A stretch of 64,000 bases of DNA from Asterias amurensis (Eukaryota > Echinodermata > Asteroidea > Forcipulatida > Asteriidae). Made by a program: the position numbers and the translations under genes. Location: the NCBI RefSeq assembly GCF_032118995.1, contig NC_092668.1:10643501-10707500 (forward strand), read 5' to 3'. This document shows, in pieces, positions 35,301 through 47,300 of the stretch (its first letter is position 1; each line of letters starts with the position of its first letter). The notes below the pieces were generated by a model that saw only the letters and a program-made list of their open reading frames with translations, was not told the origin of the DNA and searched no databases.

Positions 35301-38300
35301 GTTTTTGTCTTTATGCTAAACTCATTGAGGCGAGAAAACGGTGTGAAACAACTAGACCGAAGTCGATGTATTTGCATGAAATATCATCTTCTTTATTTTT
35401 CAGCAAAACTTAAAATGAAACAACTCGTCCTATTTTTGGTAATTTTCGAACTTACATGAAAATCAATAAAACTATCTGAAAAGATGGGGCTAAATTTTGT
35501 ATAAAAAAAATAGTTACGCACTTTGCTGAGACAACTGTAGTACATGGCATGGGTGGCATGGTTGGCTTGTGCGTAAAGCGCTCGCCTCTCACCAAGGTGA
35601 CCCCGGTTCGATTCCCGGTCGGGGCCATATGTGAGTTGAGTTGTGCGTTGGTTCTCTGCTGTGCCACGAGGGTTTTCCAGACTATCCGGTTTTCCTCCCT
35701 CAGGAAAAAATCAAACACTTTCGATCTTGGCTGTGCTCCGTGGTCATAATGGGTTGATGTGGCTGGCAGCTGAATGCGCCCTTGCATGCCAGCTTCTCGA
35801 ACACGTTGTAGCCGCGTCCTTCGCAATTCAGCTCTTAGCTGCGAGTAAGGATGATTAGCCCCCCAAATTATTATAACTGTAGTACAGTGCTTCCCCGAGG
35901 ATTAACCATTTGAACGGCACTTACAGAGCGCTGAAAAGTACACCCAAACAATACTTACGTAGAACAAAGAACACTGAACTTCATGGTGTGGTTTCCACCA
36001 CTTAGGCACTTAGGACATTTCATGTGGTGTACCCCAAGGTACAATGCTGGGACCCATTTTGTTTCTTGTGTAAGTGAATGACTCATCACCTGGATTCTGT
36101 GGGTGGTGGAATATGTTGACGATGTTACTTTACGGTGAAGTTATTCAGTATTTTGATTGTATAAATACCCATAGGTCGACTGCTTGTTCATGAGTGGGGA
36201 CACTATCGCTGGGGTCTCTTTGATGAACATCCCAGTGTGAACACTGGACCAAACACCAACCAAGAGGAGTTTTATTTCTCAAGTATAACAAACACATTTC
36301 ATGGAATCAGGTAAATTACCTTTTGTGATTTCGCTCGTGAAAGGTGTGTAGACTGGTCCCCTGACTTTGTCCGCAAGATAAAGACAAATATTGGTTTTAC
36401 AGACCCATTGGATACAATGGTTTCATTGGATAAACGTACAGTGACGGAAGCTCCAGCTGCACAAACGTCACCTCGGACAAATTAAAACACAAACACGGAA
36501 AGGTTCATTTCTGTCGTCAGCAAGTGGCGAGCATGCACGTGTTTTATGCTGGTTTTATGTACGTGTACTTGCATGTACATAGTGTTGTTTTATATGTACG
36601 TAGGACTTGCTTGCGAATCTCCATGTGAAATTGTAGGTCAAATTTGATTAAGGACGGGGGTTGGCGTTGGCTCAAAGTAGATCTCTGGCGTAGGCCTAAG
36701 TTACGATCCTCGAAGTGTGACGTCGGATGTTCAGGCTAGTAACCTGGGGAAAGACTTCTCAGACTACAGAGGGCGTCTCACTCATTGTACCTCAGAGCTC
36801 TGCGGTCCCTATGTTGTTCTTAAACGCTGAGAACAACAGACTCATGAATGGTGAGGGGAACGCCCTCTTTCGAGTCAAAAGATTCCAATTGTTGATGCTT
36901 TGTTTATGTAGTTTTCGTTACTTAATTGTTTAATTTCTTGTTTACCATGATGTCGTGACACTTACTAATTAATAACTGATTGATTTTTGCAACTTTCTAT
37001 TTTAGTTGCTCGTCTAGTTTTTCGTCCAAGGCTCTCAAGTTTGACCCCGACACCGGCAAATACTGGGCATGCGCAGGAAACGATACGGTCGGCTACGAGG
37101 AAGGGTGTGCGCATGTCACAGTGGATAACAGCGCGATGACCAATTCTACGGGGTCAATTATGTATTCACGCCAATTTTATGATAAGGTCAGATTCGGTTT
37201 TTAACTTGTTTGTGGTGTATATTGAAAAAGTCCAACGGTGAACTTATAGATGCAAAGCTTTACAGAAAAAAAAAACAATTAAAAAAACAGAAATCATTCC
37301 TGTTTTGCATTTTGCATGTTGTTCAGTTTGACCAAACCTTTCCCTACATCGTTATGGTACCCGCTGCCAAAACATAGGATTCGAACTGCCTCTTGCTACC
37401 GGGCAACCTCGGTAGTCTAGTTGGTAAGACACTGCTCTAGAATTGCAAGGGGTCGTGGGTTCGAGTCCCACCCGAATAACATGTCTGTGATATTTTTTTC
37501 ACAGGACTCGGGTAAGTACAGAGTATATAGTGCTAACATACAACGGTGTATGGGTAAAAAACAGAATTAATATACAAACCTTTACTAGTAGTCGTGTGTG
37601 TGTGTGTGAAGTGGTGTTTGTTTCATTGTGTAATTTTCGGTGCAATTTAGACACAAAAATACATCTAGAACTTGATGAGCAGCTTGCATTAACCAATGAG
37701 TGCTCACCATTATTTATCTCAGCAGATTGTTAACTTTTGTGACGCAAACGACTCTTATTCTGAAAATCTACACGACAGGGAATCTCCATCTACGCACAAC
37801 CGACTGTGTGCAAGTCTAAGTTGCTGGCAAATCATGCAACACCACCGGGACTTTAAAGGTTCAACTTCCATTTATTTGCAAGGTCTTCTATAAAAGAAAA
37901 TAAAGGCACTAAACACCTTTGGTAATTGTCAAAGACCAGTCTTCTCACTTGGTGTATCTCAACTAATATGCATAAAATAACAAATCTTTAAAAAATATTG
38001 GCTCAATTGATCCTCAAAAATGAAACAGAATAATGAAAGAAAAACACACATGTTATACAAATCTGTGTGCTTTTAGATGCCTAATAAAAGGTTTCAGGCC
38101 TGAAGTCTTTAAATATTTAAGCGAGAAATCAATCTCAAAACCGTAGGGAGCCGTTTCTCTCAATGTTTTTTACTATCAACAGCTCCCCATTGCTCCTTAC
38201 CAAGTAAGTTTTTATGCTAACATTTATTTTGAATAATTACCAATAGTGTCTTTAATGGCAGTAGCCTAGTTCTTATTCATCGGCCTACATAATAATCTTT

Positions 38301-41300
38301 GTTTTGTTTTTCTGTGACTGCATCCATTACAGATGGGTTGAATCCACCCCGTGACGTAGAAGCGACTGAGCTGGTGCCCGATTTCCATATAGCCCAGGGA
38401 CGTGCGAGACGGCTGGTACTCCTCATTGACACGTCACGCTCTATGATGGTAAGTGGGACACCGGATGTATATATGCAAAATCCCGTAAATACAAAGCTAA
38501 ATGGCAGTTTTTGAACGCTAGGTGGCAGCAGCCATATTAGGTAATCTTCTATGCCCGCTTTTGATGCCACGGCTTGGACTTGTGGCCATAGTTTCACTGG
38601 TTCCCTTCTTCTCTTTACACATGATAGCATGGGTCAGGCTACCGGGACCACAGATAAAACCATTGTCCAATAGACAACCGATGGTCGAAGAGCCCGGGCT
38701 CGAATCAAAATAGTCGACCTTTAGTCCCAAACTTGCTTAAGACTGAATCCCCAAAGAAGCCGCACATTTTGGAAATAAACTGACAGGACCGAGCCATAGT
38801 TTGGAATACCTGCCTTGTGTTAGGCGCCATCACAATGGCTACGACAACGTCCATTGGCTGCATCGATAACGTTGAAGAAAGGAAACTTCTAAGCTATCAA
38901 GCCATAGCCGATATCTGAATCCTTCAAACTGGGATACGGTGTCCCAGAAGAATCTGTCTAAGTAAAGGAGATTCGGTCCAACATCTGGGAAATTAACACG
39001 GGCTGGAGGAGAAGATTCAACAGAGGGCGCTACCAGAAGAAAGTTGTACACAGTTCGCCATAGACCTTATGCATTTACGTCATCCAGCGGCCATCTTAGT
39101 GGAAAAACGGTGACGAGACAATCGAAACGCACATATTTGTACGCGCGGCCCACAGGATTGGCCAATGAACAACCGCCTATTGACCTCTAGGTGAGGGCGC
39201 CCTACTGAAATGACGTCATGTGCATAAGGTCTATTGGTGACAGAATCTGCCACAACGGCATCATTCTGTGCAAGCACGGTCAATATTTGAGACCGATTTC
39301 CACGGAAAGCCTCACTAACATTTTGGCCCCGTGGTTGACATCCTATGGTACACAAAAATTGCTTTGTAATTGATTTTTCTGTTTAACCAGATTGGAATGA
39401 CATTGTCTGTTACAGTTTGACAATCGCTTCGAAATACTGCTCAGCGCAGCCGCACATTTCATCCAATCAGTAGCGGAGAATGGCAGTCACGTGGGGATCG
39501 TCCACTTTAACCAGGCTGCGCATGTCTGCAGCTGGCTCATTCAGATACAATCCCAAGAGGACAGAGACATCTTGTTATCATCTCTACCGGAAGTTTCCGA
39601 CATCTCAGGCTCTCATTACGGACTCGGGCTTCTGTCTTCACTACAGGCAAGCAAGAATATTTTTTTGACAAAGGAAATCCCCAAAATATCCATTTGGAAA
39701 AAGTAGTGTAGTTTTAAATTTCTGGTAAAGACAGTGGACACTATTGGTAATTGTCAAAGACCAGTCTTCTCACTTTGTGTATCTTAACATACGCATAAAA
39801 CAACAAACCTGCGAAAATTTGAGCTCAATTGGTCGTCGAAGTTGCGAGATAACTGAACGAAAAAAACACCCTTGTCACATGAAGTTGTGTGCTTTCAGAT
39901 GCTTGATTTCGAGACCTCAAATTCTAAACTGAAGGTCTCGAAATCAAATTCGTGGAAAATTACTTCTTTCTCGAAAACTACGTCACTTCAGAGGGAGCCG
40001 TTTCTCACAACGTTTTATACTATCAACCTCTCCCCATTACTCATCACCAAGTAAGGTTTTATGCTGATAATTGTTTTGAGTAATTACCAATAGTGTCCAC
40101 TGCCTTTAAGTTTCTGTTAAACTACAATCAAGCAATACCTAGTTAGTACTGAGTGGTTGAAAACTTGAAGATTAAAGCACACGATTTTGTGTCACTTCTG
40201 TAAAATTTTACATCCATACTGAAGTAAAGCAAGGGACCCCCGCTAAAGCTTTTTGGTGTGGAACGGCCGACAATACGCCAAAGGTGCACCAAAATTAGTT
40301 ATGTTTAAAGTCACCTGGAAATATAATTTTTCTTCTTCAAACATTAGAGTATATGTTTCTGAACAATAAAATAATTGTTTGAGTAATTGTTGTTAACGAT
40401 TTATATTTTTTTTTAAATAAATAAAGTTGTGTGGTGACGTCAATCGAGGCAGACTTTGCCTCGATCGAACATCGAACACACGTACGTGCAAGTACATTTA
40501 AGTCCTAGTCGTGAGTTTGTAAGTTTCGAAAAATGGGTTGATGTGGCTGGCAGCCAAAGGCGCCGTTGCATGTCTGCTTCTCAAACACGTTGTAGCCGCG
40601 TCTCTCGCAATTCAGCTCTTAGCTGTGAGTAAGGATGACTAGCCCCCCAAATCATAGATATACAGGTTGTTATTCCAAAATCTAATTTGATTAACTTTTA
40701 TCTTTTTAAAGGTTTTGTCATTAAATGAGAGCGACTCACCGGCAGGCGGAGTGATATTAATGTTCGCGGATGGATCTGATGCGGGTTCGGTTGTTACCGA
40801 GCAAGCCCTCCAACTCATCGTTAACAACGGCGTGAGAGTTGACACCGTAGCGTGTACGCAAAACCCCAAAACTTTCCCTGCTATTGCAACAAAAACAGGT
40901 ACTGCCACAATTCTTTACTGTGTTTCAAAAGTTCCTTGGTAAAAACAAATGCACTTGAACAATCGGTGTTTATCTGCAAGGTATGTGTAACTACGTTTGA
41001 CTTATGAGACCTACTCCTTTTACATAGCACCATGTAATGGTTTATGAAGGTGCTGTGGTTCACTATGCTGCCAATCATACCATGAACACTGGGCGAACCT
41101 CTTCTCTTTTCAGCAAGTGCACTAACCTAAGATTTGTTTACGTACATTACACAACACACGGGACCAATGCGTTACACCGGCTCTACGTCCCTTCCGAAGG
41201 ACAAAGCGTCATAGACAAAGCATCATGAAAGTGTCTTGCTTTAAAAACACAACCGGTGAACACGTGTCTTTTTATAAGACTCTAGAGTTTTATCTGCTGT

Positions 41301-44300
41301 CAAAATCCGTCAGGAGAAATTTACTTTGTCTCAGTCGGTGAAAATGGGGCGATTATAGGTTTTAAAGATGGAGTTTTATTGTTTTTCCAGGTGGCCGATC
41401 CTATAACATTCAGGCGGGAGAGATGAGTTTACTCCCAGTCTTGTACCACGCCTTCGCAAATGCAGTGATCAGAGGGCAGGCAGACAGTGACAGGCACAGA
41501 CGAACCATGGTAACCTATCATTCTAAGTTAGGCCGTGTCCGAAACGACGACTTCGGCTACAGCTACGGCTAGATCAGCGCGTCTATCAGTGTTGAAGAAT
41601 AGGCAGACGCGCGCGATCTAGCCGTAGCTGTAGCCGAAGTCGTCGTTTCGGACACGGCCTTAAAGTTGCAATAAGAGGTCAGGGGTCGATTTTACAAAGA
41701 GCTAAGATTGATCTCATCTGTAATTCAATCGTTTTCTTGCTTTGTTTTCCATGTTTCTTCCTTTTGCTTTTGTCTATGTTTGTCTGTGTTTGATGATTCC
41801 TTTTCTTGTTAATGTTTTTCCGGTGTTTTTTTGAGAACCCAACGGGAAAAAACCTGTTGTGTTTTTTGTGGTATACGTTGGATAATATTTGTGCAGTATT
41901 TTTGTCTTTTTTGGTTTATCTTATTTCATTGTCTTTTCTCCCGTTGTTGTGTATATATTTTCTGACATGGTTTATCCGAAAAATTTCATTCAATCAATCA
42001 AATCACAATGGTGTTACTGACAATTTATTTTGCGATGAATGTGAAATCGGCCCCCGTTTAGACAGAACGGACCAGTATCAGTGTTGGATAATGAATGCCT
42101 CCACTACTCCCAATTTACTCATCCTCATCAGTTTGACTATAAGGGAATCAATGTGTGGTGAAGAGGTTTCAACTAGTGGTCAAATCCCAACGAGGCCTGG
42201 TTCTTGATCATTTTACCGAGACGAAGTCGAGGTAAATTATAAAGAACCGGGCCTCGGCGGGTTTAAACCACTAGTTGAAGACCGATTCAACACACTTTGA
42301 TTCCCATTCATAAATACCTTTTCGATCAAAAAACATCAAAACTTTATAATTTCTCAACGATTTCTTTCAACACAACACCCCTCCAGCTATGAAATGCTCC
42401 GCCGCCCTCGGCGGGTAAACAACTCCATATAAGGGAATGATGTGCGCGTCGCGCATATCTCGTCATGTGGCACCACTGTCCCAGCCGTTGCTCTCGACGA
42501 ATAAACTGTCTTATAAGCACAGGTGCAAGCCCGCATGTCACGGCCTTGTTTCAACACTTTTTACTGGTCATAAACAAAGGTTTATACACACCCACGTGAC
42601 GCGTTCTCCACAAATAGGAAAAGCGAAACTCTCTGAGGTATTTATGAATAAAGTTCACTTGAAGGTTCGTTCAACGAGGTACCGTACTAAACAACTTCAC
42701 CTTTGTACAATGCAGGTGTCCAGTTTTACCAAGACGCTGAATGCAAACATGGAATGGTCTTCTAGTTTCTTCTTAGACGAGTCGATCGGGAGGAAAACGG
42801 AGATTGTACTGACATGGGTAGACCGAAATACCATAGGTGCGGTATTTAAAGGCACTGGGGTGGATTTCACAAAGAGTTAGGACTAGTCTTATCTCGAGTT
42901 AGGACCAGTTACTCGTCCTAACTTAGGACTATCCATGCAAATTGTATATTTCCTAGGACTAGTCCTAAGTTAGGACTGGTCCTAACTCTTTGTGAAATCG
43001 ACCCCAGGACACCTTTGGCAAATGTCAAAGACCAGTATTCTCACTTGGTGTACCCAACATAATGCATAAAACAACAAAGCAGTGAAAATTTTGATCGAAG
43101 TTACAAGAGACCAATGAAAGAAAAAAAACTCCATTGTTGCACAACTTTATGAACTTTCAAAGGCTTTAAAAGGTTTCCAGCCTCAAGTCAATTATTTGAG
43201 CAGGAAATTACCTATTTCTCAAAAACTAAGTTACTCCAGAGGGAGTCGTTTCTCACAGTGTTGTACAATCAACAACTCTCCATTGCTCATTAGACCTACC
43301 AAGTAATTTTGTTATTCTTACCATTATTTTGAATAATAACAAATAGTGTCCAGTGCCTTTAGTTCATTGTTTGAGTTGTTTGATTTACTTTATCAGATAT
43401 TGAAGTGAATTTGACATCACCGAGCGGCGAGACAATCACTAACAGCACATACCCTGGTTGTCAAGACGTGACAAAGTTTAAGTTAGTCATCATAAGTGTG
43501 CAAAACACCGCTGAGGTAAGTAAGCGGCTTATTTTAGGAGTTTTTTGAAAATTTTGTATGTCTACTTTCAGCTTTAAAATTAAGAGAAATGTGTTTTGGG
43601 GGCCATTTTGCAGAAAACTCTTGTTTTGGGTTTCCAAAAAACTTGTTTAAAGATATTTTTATTTAAAGGCAGTGGACACTATGGGTAATTACTCAAAATA
43701 AATATTAATAACTATAAGCATAAAACCTCACTTGGTAACGAATAATGGGGAGAGGTTGATGTTATAAAACATTCTGGGAAACGGTTCCCTCTGAAGTGAC
43801 GTAGTTTACGAGAAAGAAGTAATTTTCTACGCGGGCTCAAATTTTCACCGGTTTGTTATTTTATGCATAATTATGTTGAGATACACCAAGTGACTGGCCT
43901 TTGACAATTACCAATAGTGTCTACCGGCACTGTCTTGAAAAAAAAAAACTTCATTCATGAATGCAAGTGACCATCAAAAATCATTTCAAGTCGTCCACAT
44001 AATTATTTGAATCTTGGTTTTATGTTGCCTTCTAATTGCACTTACTAATAACCTTCTCAATTACCAAATAGGTTGGTGAATGGGAAGTGCGCATGCGTAA
44101 TCTAGCAGGTACCAGTGTGTCTATCACGTGTTTAGTGACGTCATACGCAAGATCTGATGACGTAGAACCGGTGATCGTCACACCAATGTTAAGTAGCTAC
44201 GAGATCGACGCGAGTTCGGGAGAGCAACTTCGCATATACACAGAGATCCGACAGGGCTTACGTCCAGTCATTGGGGCTAAGGTCATGGCTTCTATATACC

Positions 44301-47300
44301 GGCCAGGGGGATATCCACAAATTGACCTTCCGTTGTTTGATAACGGGGCAGGTAAGATTAAAATGTAACAATAAAAATAGCGTGGTCTTATAAAGTGCAC
44401 GTTTCAATCAATAGGCCCTTCCTCAGCCAGGTTTTGAAGTCTTTATAATTTATGAGAACGATTCATGTAGCACCAAAAGGTATACAATGTGTACCAGTGC
44501 ACCACACAAGACACGGGACCAATGGCTTTACGTCCCATCCGAAGGACTAATAAACAATATAGTTAGTTGCTTGATTAAGGACACGTCAAGGGAAATCTGT
44601 CCCCGAAAGTTCTGTTCCCAAAATGGGAAGTTAACAAGGGCTGCAGGAGGGTGTTTCAAAAGAGGGCGCTATTTAATAGTAGTAGCTTGTAAAAAATTCG
44701 CTTCATGGGGTAGGGCGGAAATCTCATTAGTTTAGTGATTATTTGTGCCGACCTTCTTGTATTGCTCTTGGTTCGTCATCAGAACAAGTGGCATCATCAA
44801 CAAGAGTTTACCAATTTTATCTCGAAAGCAAAGAGGTAGGCCCTACCTAAGTTAGGGTTTTTCTTCGGAAGTTGAACCTTCGTCCAGAAGATTTCCCTGC
44901 ACAAAAATCTATTCTCTTGCAGGGGCAGACACAATACAGAACGATGGTGTGTATTCCAGGTACTACGTCAATCAGGCCGATGCTCAAGGATTCAACACTA
45001 TACAGATTACAGTAATGAGTAATGAGAATACAACCGTAGTGTTGAATAGAACATCACAACCTAGAGCGGTACCGAGCCTCCCACCCAGCAAATATGCGGA
45101 ATACCCCCAGATAGGTGAGCAGTCTGTAAAGAGCACCATGTTAATGCAAAAATACACCCCATCTGCAACAACTGCTGGAGTGTTGAGATTGACTTCACGG
45201 GTTTTGTCATTTATAGATACCGAAAAGAAAATCAAAATGTATACCACAAGGTGTTTAAATAACACTTATGACTGCCGAAACAATTGCATTGGTGTTAATT
45301 TAAAGGCAGTGGACACTATTGGTAATTACTCAAAATATTTATTAGCATAAAACCTTTCTTGGTGACGAGTAATGGGGAGAGGTTGATGGTATAAAACATT
45401 GTGAGAAACGGCTCTCTCTGAAGTGCCATAATTTTCGAGAAAGAAGTAATTTTCAACGATTTTGATTTCGAGACCTCAGGTTTAGAACTTGAGGTCTCGA
45501 AATCAACCATCTAAACGCACAAAACTTCGTGTGACAAGGGTGTTTTTTTCTTTCTCGCAAGTTCGATGACCGATTGAGCTCAAATTTTCACAGGTTTGTT
45601 ATTTTATGCATATGTTGAGATACACCAACTGTGAAGGCTAGTCTTGGACAATTACCAATAGTGTCCACTGTCTTTAACACCATGTGATGTTAGTTTTGAT
45701 TATTTTTTCTTTATCTGTATGTGACAACACCCATTGTGTAATTTTAACACTCCAGTTTTTGCAGTACAGGCACTGTGACACCTTTGGTAAATTCCCAAAT
45801 ACCAAGTATTCTCACTTGGTGTCTCCCAACACATGCATAAAATAACAAATTTGTGAATATTTTGCCTCAATCGGTCATCGAAATTGCAAGAGAATAAAAG
45901 AAGATAAACCCACCCTTGTAGCACAATTAATGTGTGTGCTTCCAGTATGCATAATTAATTACTTCAGGCCTGAAGTATTTTATCAATGAGTGAGAAATTA
46001 CCTCTTTCTCAAAAATATTGCCTCAGAGGGATCCAATTCTCACGATGTTTTATACTATCAACAGTTCTCCAGAAATTACCTCTTTCTCAAAAAGTATATT
46101 TCCTCAGAGGGAGCCGTTTTACTTACAATTGCTACTATCAACAGCTTTCCATTGCTCGTTTCCAAGTAAGGTTTTTTTTGCTAACAAGCATTTGAGTGTC
46201 CAGTGACTTTAAAGGCAGTGGACACTATTGGTAACTACTCAAAATAATTATTAGCATAAAACCTGACTTTGTAACGAGTAATGGGGAGAGGTTGATAGTA
46301 TAAAACATTGTGAGAAACGGCTCCCTCTGAAGTGCAATAGTTTTCCAGAAGAAGTAGTTTTCCACGAATTTGATTACGAGACCTCAGATTTAGAATTTCA
46401 GGTCTCGAAATCAACCATCTAAACGCACACAACTTCGTGTGACAATGGTGTTTTTTATTTCATTATTTTCTCGCAACTTCGACGACCAATTGAGCTAAAA
46501 ATTTCACAGGTTTGTTATTTTGTGCATATGTTGAGTTACACCAAGTGAGAAGGCTGGTCTTTGACAATTACCAACAGTGTCCACTGTCTTTAATACCTTG
46601 GCTTCGTTTCAGGTGGCTTCCCTATCTTTCCCCCGAACTCACAGCAGGGATATCATGTGGGAAATAAAGTGACCAACCTGAGGCGTCTTGCATCAGGATT
46701 CACAAGTTACTATGACAACTTTCCTTCTTCACCGAGTGACGTCACGCCGCCATGTCGTGTCCACGATCTTCACGTAACTGACGTCACGAAGTTAGAAGAC
46801 GAAGGAACTATTGTCTTATCGTGGACTGCACCTGGGAACGACGCTGATATGGGAAGTGGTATGTTGGTTCTGGTTGTGATTGGTCATAATTGGCGACGTT
46901 CGTTTTGTTATTGATGGATAAGGCCGAGTGGTTAAGAGCATCGATATCAAGTTCTGGTGGTTCGAATCCCGGACGTAACGCTTGTGTCCCTCAAAATTAA
47001 AATCTCATTAAAAAGATGCAAGGGTCCTGTGTCGACATTAAACCATTTTTGTTACATGCTGGGCAAAAGGCTTATTTGAAAACGTCACAAGAATTGGTGC
47101 CCGGTGTCATGGAAATCGCTTCCACGAAGATGCCAATAAACTTGGGCTGGCGAACGAGGATTCAAAAACGAGGATTCAAAAAGAAGGCACTGTCAATGCG
47201 TATTATCTCCTGCCTCAAATAATTTACACTTTCTGTTGTCCTTTAACCCAACAGCTTCTTTGTACGACATCCGGTTTGCCCAGAATGTCTCAACACTAGT

